Source: Pectinophora gossypiella
Lineage: Eukaryota > Arthropoda > Insecta > Lepidoptera > Gelechiidae
Length of the DNA: 64,000 bases
Direction: 5' to 3'
Assembly: GCF_024362695.1 (NCBI RefSeq)
Contig: NC_065421.1
Location: 14,942,598 to 15,006,597 of the forward strand
A program made the translations under genes and the position numbers. Shown piece after piece: positions 18,130-31,500 of the stretch; positions within the stretch are counted from its first letter, which is position 1; each line of letters opens with the position of its first letter. The notes below the pieces were generated by a model, which made no database searches, was not told the DNA's origin, and worked only from the letters and a program-made list of their open reading frames with translations.

Positions 18130-21100
18130 CCGAGGTATACTTCACTCGATGTGAATATAAAATTATTCAGAAACACTACTTTGATGATAATTGTTTTCAA
18201 ACAGATAGTAGTTCAGTTTCGTATTCTAACATAATTTTGTAAATTTAAAAATTGCGGCACCTAAAATGCAGTATTTTGGAGGTTATGTTGTTGTCTGTCA
18301 ATATCGATTGACATAACATTCTTTTTGTCTATGAGTATGATTTTTAAAACTTTACTGGCAGACAGCAAAAGAAACGTGTATCCGAACACAAAATTACATA
18401 CAGGAAATGTAGCGGAAAATTGAAAAGTAATCTCCAAACTATACTCCTCTATGTAACGTAAACACGTATGTAATTGTAGTGCTCAATACGTGTGCAATCA
18501 ACTACTAATGTAAAAAAAAATAGTAGTAATAGTAGGTTAAAATAATTCAGTGTTGGTACTTCATAGCTACCGCAGGGTTGGAGTAATTTTTTATTTATTA
18601 TTGTAGTTCTAAAAATACTCCTACCTACATTTCGAAAGCCACGGAAAAATATTATGTAAAATTACGGTACTAAAAAAATGTGAGTAAAATGCAATTTCCT
18701 GTTTGTGTAAGAGGGTTACAGTTATAATACAAGAAATGGATAATATAATTTGCGCTGCAAAATGTATCAAATACCATTACGTATAGGTAGCTAGGTAACC
18801 GAAGTCGTTTATTAATTCTTTCTGTCCTACCTACATTAGGTGTCACATCTAACAACATCCTATAGACCATATTAGACAATGACGACTTTGTTGTGAGCTG
18901 ACACACACACCTATGTCCGATTTACCTACCTATGTGTGTGTAAGGTCATGGAATAAACCTAACCTAATAAATAACCCAAATTAGCCAATTTTTTTTATTA
19001 CAATAAATTATTTGAATCCAATAAAGTAGGTATTATTCATTGTATGAATTCCTATTTCGACTGATTTGTCTTTAATTCGACAACGATTGCATATTTTGGT
19101 CGATAGGTAGATACGTACATCTAGATAAAGACGTCATTAGGTGGGTACTCGTATATGTATAGAGTACCTAATGTAGACTCTGATCATAGTTTGATGGCCG
19201 GTTATCAATCGTTAGTGAGTGGTTGCGTCGCGGAGTGCGGGTCGTCGCCCGCCAGCTGCCGGTTGTGTTTGCTGCGGTGCTTGTGTGTAGGTACGCCAAT
19301 CTATCTTCCATTAGTGAGCCACCATGAAGCTTGCCCGGTTCTTATACAACTTTGTTACAGACAATCCTGCAAGGAGCGCTTACTTATTATGTTTCTTTAT
19401 AACCTTCTCTGAATAGTCGCCTCGTGGTCACTGCAATATAAACCCTCAAGTTCCGCGTAGAAGGTTGAAGTTGTCTCGCCGGTGAAGGGAGTCAAGGAAC
19501 GACACTCGATATTCTGTGGAAGTCTGAATGGGCACGTATTGTATGCCGGCGTGTCGTGTCGGCGCGGCAGCCGGGGCCGGCAGGATGCGGTGCGACTCCT
19601 CTCCTCTCTGAATACGAGTGTGTTCTGTAGATAATGATGCGGGCTGCGAGCACGTATCCAGTTGAACCAGTCCTCCTTACAAAACGTACACTATTCAAAA
19701 TATATGAAAGGGTTCTCAAAGGATTCAATTTTAAAATTAAGCCAACTAAATTGCGTCTTAGGTCGGTCGCGTCGTTTTGGGTTTAATTGTTATTACTACC
19801 TCTACAATAACATTTTAATTGTTGAAATAAATGGAAGCGCTTTCCAAAGTACTTTATTGATTTTGTAATCGTAATGCGAGTGAAGAGTTGGCGGCGCGGT
19901 CCCGACGGAGGGCATTGTGTCCGCAGTCGCCGGCGGCGGCGGCGCGGGCGCAGGCATTTGCATTGGAAATAGCTGCCCGCTCATGTCGGTCGACTCGAGA
20001 CTTCAACTCAAAGGAGAATTAGCCACGCCGACTGCGGCGGATACGGCCGGAGCCCTGGGGTCGGGTGATGACTTTCATAGTTTTCCTATCGAGTTCCCGT
20101 AACGCTTGCTCACGTTTGTCGGGTGTTCGCCGCTTCCGGTGCCGGCCCGTGTAATTACGCGGCCGCCGCCGCCGGCCCCGCTCGCCGCTCCTCACCACGG
20201 TAATCTGCCCTTTGTTGCCGAGCGAGCGGCGACTGTCACTGCGTCACGGCACATGTAGCGTCCCCCCACTTGCCGGTGATTGCAATTCAAAGATATTTGC
20301 CAGCGCTCTGAGTGCACTTGAAGGCAATAATGTTAGCATAGCATGTGCATGTCGCGTGGAGCCAAATAGACGTGCCATTTACTTCCCGATACATAGCGCG
20401 GGGGGAGGGTGTAATGGCGCGTGCAGGCGGCGGCGGCGGGGCTCAGGGCTGCACTCGGCGGCCATTACGAGATGAAAGGCGTCGCGGCGTCACTCGCGAC
20501 TTCAAAGCTCGCCGCTACTTTGTGCACGACCTATATCCCGCCGGAACCTCCGCCACATAATGCAGCGTTCACGCATGCACACCACCACACGCCATGCGCC
20601 ACACTGCCGGCTGAGTGCTCGATGCTCTCGCTCCGACATTACAAACTTACCCCGACCTCGCTCGCTATATGGTGCTCGAAATTGTTAAGATACTTAATCG
20701 CTTTGTTCGTTACACATTAAGTACATTTAGGTAGTTGGGTACGAAGAAAACACAATTTATTTTTCTCAATCCCCACGATGAGCTTATATGGCGGATCCTT
20801 CATTATGTGTATCAAATTAAATTGCGCCTACAACATGTGTGTTGTGAAATTATTACAGTTCATAAATTGTGCTGTGCAGGGCCGGCGGTGGCGGCGGGCG
20901 GCGGCGCAGGGCCGGAGCCGGCTGCACTGATTGCAGATAACTCGAGCTTATGCGGCGTATTGTTAGCGGACCAGATCGACGGACCGATACCTACTGTAAG
21001 TACTATTTATACTTACTCGACAAACACAACCAATAGGTTAAGGAATTCACACTATTTTCCATTGTCCGCCGGTGTGTTTCGTTTTCTAAAGGGTACGAAA

Positions 21101-22200
21101 CATACCATGGCTTTGTTCGCCAAGGATGTACGGTGTTTCTATTTGAGTTCTTTTATGGGTTTTTATAGGGTGAACCCCAATGATTAGGAAAGTCGCAATT
21201 GAACACCGTTCGTTGAAACGTAATATTTTCATTCATTTAAATGATTTCGCTGCCGGCCGCGCCATGGCTACTGCAACAATTGATTTTGTAGACCTAATTG
21301 CACATTGTAACAATTCGTACACTTTGCTTAACATACTTAACATACATAAACAGCCTAAGTATATAGTACTGCTAGGCACAGGCTGCTCCTCAATCAATCG
21401 GAGAATCGCTTTGCTTATTGCAATTAATTACCAAGTGTTGTACCTACTTATATGTTTTCTGGGGTTATCGGTGACGATAGGATACCTAGTGTTATGTAGA
21501 TGGAAGTGATGCTAGCATAGAGTGCACACTTGACTGAGCGGGCGCACTGTTAGCCGCATAGCGAGTGCAAGCTTAGCCACTCGGCGCACAGCTGCGGGGC
21601 TGGCGGGGCCCACCGCCCGCGGCCACCACGTAACGTAACGTGCCATTATCGCGCCATCACTCATCGTCACGACGCCGCCCGCTATCTCGCTAGTACCTAG
21701 TACACTTGTATTATCCATTATTTTGTTACAGTACGATCCTGTAATGTTTTAATTGGTAGTGGCGCAACTACGGGCAAACGCGGTTTTTGTTTTTGTTCAA
21801 AATACCGAACCGTGGTCGAGTCGTGGCTGCACTTACGAGTCTACAAATACACCGAGCCTCGATGCTGGTTCACGTGTGTGGTGTAGTGCGGTTTAGTGTC
21901 CCTCACAGTCCGCCCACCACTCTCGGCACGTTCAGCGTGTCTAATAGTCGGAGAGAGGGGGTTAGTCATAATGTTTTGAGCTACGATGTTATGAGTTGCT
22001 CCTCGTAGGCATCGGATTCTTTGTTTAACAGCTCCACGCAGAATGTGTAGCTCTGTCACAGCGGCTCAGCGTATTATACGGGTCTACACTCTGTTGGTAC
22101 TCCACCGCACTTCTTGAAAACGGACATGTTATGGTAATAAGCGCTGACATATTATGGACGAGTTGTTTGTTCATTCCTCGAACAAGTCGCGGGTATTTTT
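18130..22200. other. Non-coding region, first part of the gene desert
   Basis: No exon is recognisable on either strand. From 18130 to about 19150 it is AT-rich and unremarkable, and its near end should contain the Rpp14-like promoter. GC-rich patches lie at about 20130-20190, 20420-20470 and 20880-20920. A degenerate retroposon tail lies at 21360-21415. Frames up to 150 codons (such as 20735-21187) lack homology and cross repeat-like sequence. Confidence 0.6.
21360..21416 (-). repeat. Degenerate retroposon tail
   Basis: The reverse complement contains 'gattgaggagcagcctgtgc', a diverged match to the tail of the copy at 15990-16206 (gattgaggggaggcctgtgc). It is short and its ends are uncertain. 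Confidence 0.45.
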
Positions 22201-22237
22201 AGCTCATGAGGAGTATACTGCTGGCTGCGGCGTGTTA

Positions 22238-22338
22238 GAGTGCGGTGCGGGGTCGCGGGGCGCGGGGAGCGGGGTGCGGTGATCGTTTGTCTGTCGTAAT
22301 GGCACGTAAGGGTCCGCGCGGACCCCGCGGCCGCACTC
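22238..22338. repeat. GC-rich inverted repeat
   Basis: The left arm (22238-22254, GAGTGCGGTGCGGGGTC) pairs with the right arm (22321-22338, GACCCCGCGGCCGCACTC) with one or two mismatches. A separate 16-bp perfect palindrome GGGTCCGCGCGGACCC lies at 22310-22325 and overlaps the right arm. Confidence 0.6.
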
Positions 22339-25300
22339 CGGAGGGATTCCCTAAATAATATATATCGCGAAGAGTTTAAAACGACAGCCTTTCAAAATAA
22401 CGCAGATGTATTGTCCCACGTTGTAACGAACCAACACAGTTGTCCGTAAACGGAAGGATTTGCAAGAGTAATACGGGTATTACAACAAAAATTAGCTACA
22501 TTAGGTACGAAAACAAAACCTTAAGGCGGTTAGTGTCAACAAAGAGAAGTTTTAACCAGGTACATCTTGTGGAGTCAGCTCACGGCGGCGGCGGGCAGGC
22601 ACTCCCTACGTGACGCAAACCCCGCGTGGCATGCGTGTTCTATAAGTTTGAGCACGAGCTAGTCACAGCCGATAGTAAAAGTACGTCTTGAGCCAGAGGT
22701 GACTAGTAAGGTACCTATAATGTTTAAAATATCGTCAAAGATAATGCCCTAATTTTTTAATGATCTATAAAACTTGTTAGCATTATAAACTCTTTTATGA
22801 GAGCGCAAGTTATATCGTCGATCAACTCGCAGGTAGCGGTAAACAGTGGCGAGGGACGGCCTCAGTGCTGCTGCCGCCGCCACTCCTGACGATAGCAATA
22901 TGATATCCTTCCTTCATACACTCCGTTGTAGCCTTGTTTAAGGGGCTCTCAGCTCCGAACGCGGGCCTGGCGACCGCAGCCCGCGTGGCAACGCCGCTCT
23001 GTTTGAGATTTGCTGTCACATTATCGTAAATCAAGTATACTGAAGGCCATTTGAAGTATTGTTGAAGAGGATAAGCGAAGATAAATCGATGTGGTCGTGC
23101 ACGCACGTAAGGTTATAAAAACACGAAAGACGATGAGGCGTAGTCACGTTTAGAATATGTATTTTATGATAAGTTTTTCATGGCATCGCTGGTCGGGTGG
23201 CGACGACCGGGCGCGGTAATGTGATGGCCGACTGTTTGACTTTGTCATTTAAGCATTTCATTCGTAAAGCGAAGGTTTCGCAACGTTTTATCGAATCATT
23301 AACGGGTCCGGATTCGGCGAATGCTTTTAGCCGCGCCATGTAGAGCGGCAGCCACAATAACCCGGTGATTGCGCTCATTAGCGGGTTTCCTTATACAGTG
23401 TGTTCACTCGCACATTGTTCGATGCAGCCTGCAGCTGTGGGGAGTGCTCCGCTGTACATAAACTGCATGTTACGTCATAACAGTGGATATTAAGTAAAGA
23501 AGGCGAGCACTGCGAGGGGGCGACGCCCGCAACACGCGCGCCGGGCACTAGCGACCTGCACCACACACACACGTACTGTACAACATGTGCAAGTTGTAAG
23601 GCATTGGTCGTTACCGTCAACAAATATAACGCAACTGTTTGTTATGGTCGCCTACCTACATATGAACACACGATCGTGACAACAGAGGCCTTACACGAGT
23701 TAGCGCAGTGTTAAGCAGAGCCCGGGCACGAGGCGATGCTAACAAGGTCTGGCTTCAAAAGAAATCAAGCGGTGATAAACCGGAGTATTAAACTTAACGC
23801 GGTACAAAAAGTGCCGCCCACGCTCAATTAATTAAGTACTTCTTAATAACACGGTCCGTTATCAACAGTTTTACAGTTCAGGTAACGAGGGTTTTTATTT
23901 ACAATCAGTTCTCGACGGAACAAATGAACAAAAAGTAGGTTTTCATAAAAACGAGAAGGAAAACGTGAAAATGTGTTTGAAATTGTAATGTTGCAAAACG
24001 TGCCGGCGGCGCGTGTAGCGAGCACCGCGCCTCGAGCGCCCGTCGGGGTAGGGCAGCCGTACAAGGTGCGCGCGCCGGGGTGACTCAGCCATGCTCCACT
24101 CTCATACTTCATCTAAGTGTGTATCTTCACACAAAGAAAGTCGTCCCTTGCCATTATATTACACTGAATCAAAGTCGATCGTGCGATTGCGGTGAATACG
24201 ATACAATGTGCAACGTTAGCGCATTATGTTCGCTCTATTTACATATGGACTCATTGTGACTGACAGTAGGTAGGTAGGTACTCGTAATTTCTCGAATTCC
24301 ACTAATAGGTAAATGAAATGGAAATGAACTTTGTATAGTGATACAAGAGACGGTTGGTCGGCGGGGCGCTCCGGCGGGCGGCGGCGGCGGCGGCCCGCAT
24401 GCCGGCGGATGCGGCGCTCGCTGCGGTTGCTGCCCTCAGCCCAGCGCTCCCTCTGATGCCGTATAACGTTGTGGTCAAACCTATAATACCTTCACATGAT
24501 TCACATCCGCCCCACAACACATTCATTACCACGGCTACGGTACGGTATACTACCTGCTTATTATGTATTTTGTGCTCCGGCAAGAAATGCATGAATCGTT
24601 TTAATTTCATCACAAAACCTGCATCATTTAATTGTGCCTTTATGCAGCAGCTGCGGAAAATGGTTTACTTTGTAAAACTTTTCACATGTGCCATTATGAC
24701 AAAGAGCATTGTGTTGAATATGACAGTAATACAGTGCGGTGTACTGTGGCACCTACAGCGCGGTGTGCGGGGCGGCAGGTGCGGCGCCGCGTGAGAACTG
24801 CGGCGCTGGGACAGGACAGGAACCTCTCTGTGTGCAAAGTAATGTGTATATTACAGAACCGGGCGGGTTCCTCCGGCAGCCGGGCAGCCGGTCGGCCTTC
24901 GGTCGTCGCCGGCCCGGTGACGTGACGCCGGCATTGTTTCCACTCGCACCATCATATACATGTTTTCTTACGTTTTGTTCGACATTCACAGCAACGCAGC
25001 AGCAGAACAAGGGACGTAAAAGCATCAAAGCAACTCCTTCGAATCACGACCTAAACTAGAACATACGAAGCCTTAGATGGAGATACATTATAGGTGAGTG
25101 AGCACGTACTCGTCACGAGTACTCGAGTGGCAGGTTTGAGTGGCAGATGAAAATTGATACTTGTTCGCCGATAATATTCGGACACATGTCATGTCGGCAC
25201 CGTGACGTCGCCGCTATCTGCGCACGCCGCCCCCGCGCCGCCGCAGAACAACTAACAGCCATTAAACCGTATGATATGTAAAACTGAATTGTTATCGGTG

Positions 25301-25708
25301 TAGGTACGCTGTGAGACGCGACTACCTCTATGTCTATACAATATCTAGATACAGAACCGAGGGAATTTCCGCGCGTTGTCAAATATTTCTTCTCATTTCT
25401 ATGTTCAAATATTCGTTTCTTTAAGTTCAGGTCGCGGTTTCAGCGCTGAGTATAGGTACCTAGTTAGTGCTATACATATCTTGAATGTGCCGCTAAGCAA
25501 CCAACAATCAGGTAATGAGCAGGTAATAAACCGATTGAATGTAAACAAATTCTTGGTGTATTTTCCATCTTTACGAAATACGTAGTTGTATGAAGTCAAG
25601 TTGCAGAAATAGCGAACAAAAGGCAAGCTCGTGGTTTATCTACATCCGTCGGGCGGCGTCCGCGGCGGTGTCGCGGGACGCGTCCTTCACACGAGGTCGG
25701 ACCACACG

Positions 25709-25750
25709 CGCCGCCCGCGCCGCCCGCGCCGCCCGCGCCGCCCGCGCCGC
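25709..25750. repeat. 9-bp tandem repeat (CGCCGCCCG)n
   Basis: Four complete copies and a partial fifth. The reading frame across it gives repeated Ala-Ala-Arg, but nothing around it supports a protein. Confidence 0.8.
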
Positions 25751-26821
25751 CGCCCGCCGACCGACCAGGAAGCTTTGTTTACCTTATCAACGTGACCATT
25801 GCCAATTTATGACGGTAAACGCACATGTGATTGTATGTTGTACTACGTTTCTGATGAATTAATTATTATTATGAATTATAAGTAATCCGATGCGGATGTA
25901 AATACGGACGTGAACTATAAGGCTGTAATAGGTGGCAATGAGAGCGGGTCTATTACAGCTATACACTCTATTGGTCTCCGCTGCACCTTCTGACGTGCGA
26001 TGTGCTGACAACCGATTTCTTTATACCCTCGGTTGTAAATGCACTTTTTTGAGCCACACCGATTTGAACCACCCCCGTCACTGTCCCGCGGTGCGACAGG
26101 AAGTATTACCGCGGTGGAGTGTGCCGGCTCCTTAATTTCCGGTCGAGAAGGTTTCTTACAGAAATGATTCAAAATAAATTCCCAGATGAAAATTCCTGGA
26201 CTAACTCTGAGGAAAATAATAAAATAAATACTTATTACAATAAATTGTATTTAATTTATGCTTTTGTTATTGATAGGTATGTTGTTTAGGTTTGATTTTG
26301 CGAAACGTTTCCCGCTAATGTGGTTAAATAAACTTATCGTGTGTAGCTGGCAACGTTCAGCTGTGGCTCACTCGTCTCGGGCTGCGATACCATCATCATC
26401 GCGGTCAGAATCCTTTCCGTGCGTTATCGTATCTTATCGTGTGAGGCATGTGTGACGCTCCGCGTGAGTCCACTATTATACGATAGGTTATTTGTATGTA
26501 CCTACATTGTGAAATCGTTCTCAAGCGATACGACACAGAACGGGGTCGAGACTAACGCTTTAAAGACGTGATTACCTACGATCATAATATTACATACTGT
26601 ACAATATTAAGCAGTAAAAAGCGCTGTCAAATTGATCAGCAACAGACGTGTGGCCGTGGTGGAGCCAGGAGAGGCGCGGAACCCGAGCCGCGCCGCGCTA
26701 ATGGTATTTGCTCTGCGTCGATATTTGACTCGGCCGCTTCCCGGAATCCTCTCGTTAATACCTCACTACAAAGTGTTCCGTGCTTCGCCGCTCCACCCGG
26801 GCCAGCTCGATTGCGGCTTTC

Positions 26822-26965
26822 TATAGAATAGAATAGAATAATTTTATTTGCTTGGATACATGGTTGTTACAAGATGGTCACAATTTTATGTATAAGGATC
26901 TCATGATCCACCAGTGTATGGCATGCAAAAACTTACAAGAAATGAGATAATCATAAATTATTACA
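26822..26965. repeat. Retroposon end with (TAGAA)n tail
   Basis: Three to four copies of a TAGAA-type unit run into 'taattttatttgcttgg' and a further 100 bases of repeat-like sequence. On the minus strand this reads as a retroposon body followed by a simple-repeat tail. I recognise the type from lepidopteran genomes, but the family is uncertain. Confidence 0.45.
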
Positions 26966-27115
26966 ATTATACTGACTAACTGTGTGTGATGCCTGACATC
27001 GCGCCGCTTGCACGACATTAAACATTCTCCTGCAACTTTGTTATTAAATTAATATATAAAATCAAAGAGTTTGTACGTTTATTGGGAAACGGTAACGCGC
27101 CGAACATTTTATATT

Positions 27116-27118
<3 letters not shown>

Positions 27119-27146
<28 letters not shown>
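27119..27146. repeat. (AG)14 microsatellite
   Basis: A perfect dinucleotide run of 28 bases, likely polymorphic in length. Confidence 0.95.
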
Positions 27147-28482
27147 CTCCGCGGAGCGGTGAACATTTATGTAAAAATTAATACGACTATTGTATTAATT
27201 AAGAGCGTATTATGTATTCCGGTGGTATGCAGGAGCGAGCCGCGGCCCCGGGGCGGCGGCCGGCCGGGCTTTGATTTAATTGATGAGGGGACGCAGGGGC
27301 ATGATAGCCTATCACTACTGCGTTCCTAAAGCATAGTGACAAAAGCAGGAAAATCCGCTTTCGCTTTTAATGCTATGTGCGTGCGGCCCCTCACCCGCCT
27401 CCTCTTGGCCGCGACCCCGCCAGTTGACACACGCTGCATATATTACGCGGTAACGTATGACCTACTGTCTCCGACACCCGACACTAGCTGCTGCACTGCT
27501 CCGCGCCCAGTCACCTCCCGCGGGTCAGCTCTACTCTCGCAATATGTCACACACGTCTCTTGCATATATTTGCATGTTTATGACACCCCATATATCTGTC
27601 CGATTTGTAAAAGCAATTATAAAAGCACTTTTACACAGATATGAACCTGTGTGGCTGAATATGTATGAATAATCAGCATATACTGCCGGACTGCCGCTAC
27701 ATGCGTGATAGAGTTCGCTGTCCGGTGGATTCGATTGGCGATAGATGGAACGTTAGCTGTAGCGTCAAGACGCCACGTCTTCGGCTTCGGCGGTTGATTG
27801 TCCTGCCCACAAGGATCCGTGTGGAGTGTGACGGGGCGGCGGCGGGGGCTCGTTACCGCGTGTCGCCGGCACTAAGTGCTCGCGACATAACTGCCGCCAT
27901 TAACTTAATAGTGGACTAGCACGCTGCCGCGACTTCCGCTGTGATCCCTGCCCTGAACAGCACATGTGCTGTATACATACCGGCATATGCTTGTATCCGT
28001 GTATGTCAGTGTATATAGCATACATAACACCGACCCTCTCCTGTATATCATCAAATTATGTTATTAAAACATTTTATTGCTGCGAAGAGTGGGTTATAAA
28101 ATTGCTATACCCGCAAGCTACGTGTTTCAGGTACACTCTGCGAGTTCCTCGCACCGCTAAACTGCACGGGTACAATGCAGAGACTGCCAGCCATTATCTA
28201 TTACAGCGCAGTACAAACGTCTCGGCGGCGGGTCTCGATTGAACAAACCGAGAGTAGTGTGTTCCTTGAACGACCCTTTCTGTTGTTACAATCTTTTAAC
28301 ATTCGACCCACTGTAATTTGAAATCTGCGTAGCGATCTCGGGTTACATATGATCTAATACGTGTTTGTATTTCCTAGTGCATGCGCCACCATCGTCGCCG
28401 TCGGCTCGCCTGGTACGTACGTGATGTGTAGTGCAGTGCAGGATGTGAGGGTTGTGTGTGGCGGCCTCTCTCTGTGAGCGAC

Positions 28483-28505
28483 GTGTGTGTGTGTGTGTGT
28501 GTGTG
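28483..28505. repeat. (GT)11 microsatellite
   Basis: A perfect GT run. It can form Z-DNA and is likely polymorphic. Confidence 0.95.
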
Positions 28506-31500
28506 ACTGAGCTGTATGAGTGCACGGCGCGCGGCCGCCGCGGCTGTCACCGCCGGCGATGCGACCCGCCGCAACAAATGTAAAAACTCAAATCGAAATT
28601 GAATTGTTTCAGCCTGCGGATTAATTCAATTAAAACCGAATGTGTTATCAAAACTTCCTATCTGGGTTGATGTGTAAAATTGAATCGTGTTTTATTGCTG
28701 CATAAAACAAGGCGACGAGGTAGTGGGCACCGTCACCGGACACAATTCTTTGTGAATTCGCTTTACAAATAAATCAGATAGGTAAGTTGTTTACAACAAA
28801 ACAATAGGTATTATTCATTAGCTATGCCTGCTGGTGCAGCGGCGCGGCGGTGCGGCGGTGCGGGTGTGCGGGGGTGTGTTGTATGTGGTGGAGCGACGTC
28901 GGTATTGTATGGTAAGCCGCGTGCCGCGGTGGCAGCCGCCGGGTCGCGACCTGACAACACAATGCCGTCTCCACATTTATATTCTTCATAAATTGGGAAA
29001 TTACTGTCTTTGTTAACGTTCCTAAATCATATTCACTGTAGGTACCTCCGAGTAGTATATCCATAGGTACGCGAGAGAAAATTAAACATTTCACGGCCGC
29101 TATCGCTGTAGTCGCCTAAAGACTACTTGTAATAAATGATTTGATTTGATTTTTTGATTTAGCCGCTGATCGATAACAGATAGATACAGACCATCCGTAG
29201 GGCAAATTACCACAATAAACAATATTCACCTGTGACAATAAATAAATATGATATAAGAGCAATGGCCTCAGATACATTAAGCGTATTCGTTATATCCGCA
29301 ACAGTTTGTCTGTAAACATTAGACATGACATGAGTGAAAAATGATAAAACTTATTTTGTAATCATATTTGTTTTGTTTATGCAATTTTACAGGACATATA
29401 ATTTATGTAAGATATTATGTATATTATGTATGTTTTAATAATAATAATTAACAGTTATTGGGGATGATTAAGCAATATTCATATGTACTCGGTACCGTAA
29501 AATATATTAAGATATTGCAATAGGAATATCAGCTGCGGCTGTGTCTGGGATCGGCGGCGGTGGCGGCAAATGTCAATCGTTGTTGCAACTTTCATCGAAC
29601 GGGGAAAGGTTAACAAGGCGTGGTGACGTGCCTGTTATGCAAGCATCGCATTAGGCGCTTCGAGAGGCGGTTTCGAGAGCATTTTTACTTCCCGCCCGAA
29701 CGGCTGGTATTAATTGCGTTAGTTCCCAGTGGCGCGGCGGCGGCGGAGGGAGGAGGGAATAAAATCATCCTTATGAATAAGATAATCCGGGCGACGTGAC
29801 GCTCAGGGCCGCCCCGGCAGCGTGCCTGTACTACATTCACCGTGTCGGAGCTTCGATAAAGCTTTTACACCTTTTGAAACCGTTTAAAAGCACGACGCGT
29901 CAAGTCCCTTCGACCCTTTTGATGTCGCTCTTTTGTATAGTCCCCTAGGTACTTTGCTTGTTGGAAAATTGCTTAGGTACTTACTAAAACATTTTTTTTT
30001 TATAAATTCTAAGAAGACCCCTTCGGTTTACACAAAGTTTGTTATCCAAAATTTTCAATTAAGGCAGTCAAATAAACGGCGTTGAAAACAGTTCTCAGAT
30101 GTTTGTAAGTGTCATAGCGTCAGCCCTATGACGAGGAAGCGCGGAGTTTGTGCAAAGGGCGGCGAAATAACAAGTCGGCAAGTCGTGCCCGCTCCCCGGG
30201 CCCGGAGGTAAACACGCCGGCTCATATGTGCGCTAGGTACGACTACCTGCCTCGCGCCTCTATAATGTGGACCCGTCGAGATTTGTTCAACGTTGCAATG
30301 CCTCTACCTGGCCTCTGCGATCTCCGTAATGGGTTTGCAAATTGTGCATGACAAGCGGTATTTAATTCCAATTTCCATATGACAGCGGCTTTAATAGCGC
30401 ACGTCGCGTTCGCAGCGAGCAATCAGCGCGTATTCAACGCGTGAATGAGTTGCGTGCAGCGTGCACGCGGCGTTCATTGCACGTTACATTAGCAGGCGAG
30501 CGAGCCACGCCAGCCGCCGCCGGCGGTGGATGTCCGCCGAGATAGCACCACGGCGTATAGTACCCACCTACCACCTACTTACACCATCCCGACATTTCAA
30601 ATATACAAATGCTTCGCTTCACAAAAGGTTAGTCGGAATAGAAATAGGTTTTATTTAAAGATGGAGCCCGTCCCGCCCGCTTTGAATATGAAAGCAGGTA
30701 CAGGGCCCGGAGTGGGGTTTTATGAAATATTCCACACCGGTTTACAGGCACACGTTGCCGAATACCGACCTGCTAATCAATACATTCCGAGTCGTCTAGG
30801 CACACAACATTGGGGCACGTTTTGTTACGCCATCGACAGCCCCCGCGATGATCTCCGCGGCACACGTTTCTATACTAAGCTGACATGACATCGCGCGTCG
30901 TGAGGCTTAACACAGAGCCGAATGCTCGTCGATGGCGCCGCTTGCTTAAGAGGTTGTTGTAAATCACGACGTTTAAAACGTGCTCCTCGAGTGGCGACCC
31001 TGGCGGCCGCGGCCGGTGTAAGTCGTCGCTCACGCGCTGTTAGCGGCGGCCGGCGAGTGACGCGCGCTAATTGACGCGGCCGCGGTCCCGACGTGTCGTG
31101 TCAACCACGTATGTACTTGTAGTTCTCGGACGTGCCGAGGATTGTTAGAATCAGCCTCTAATGCTAGTCCGTCACTCACGTTAACGTTCAGTTGCCGATC
31201 CCAGAACCGAATCCTCCATGTCAGTGTAGCAGCAGACATACGGAGTTGGGTCACACACGGGTCGTTTACATAGTTGACGATGTGCCATCGATACAGTTGA
31301 TAGATCGACGCGTGCGACGTGCATGTTGATGTGTGTTATTTGAAATATTATTTTGATCGTTTACGTGAACATTATGTGGCTGAATTGATTGAAATAGCTA
31401 ACCTGCCAGCCCCGACACGATATCGTGCGCGAGTATGAATTGTTTATTAAGCATGTGGTCGGGCCGCGTCGTGTCGTGTGGAATAAATCGAAGATTAATT

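Larger units (their letters stand above)
22200..26820. other. Non-coding region with GC-rich patches
   Basis: No gene is recognisable. GC-rich patches occur at about 22238-22340, 24000-24070, 24360-24420, 24880-24930, 25650-25760 and 26640-26710, separated by AT-rich stretches. A GC-rich inverted repeat sits at 22238-22338, and a 9-bp tandem repeat at 25709-25750. Open frames here are short and Ala/Arg/Pro-rich, as expected from GC-rich non-coding DNA. Confidence 0.6.

Noticed and set aside
19155..19412. 85-codon Cys-rich plus-strand frame
   Set aside because: Cysteines are unevenly spaced and match no family. A GTACGC donor-like site inside it has no partner acceptor that I could find.
30661..30888. 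75-codon frame starting MEPVPPALNMKAG
   Set aside because: It looks protein-like at first sight, but has no homology, domain or splice context.
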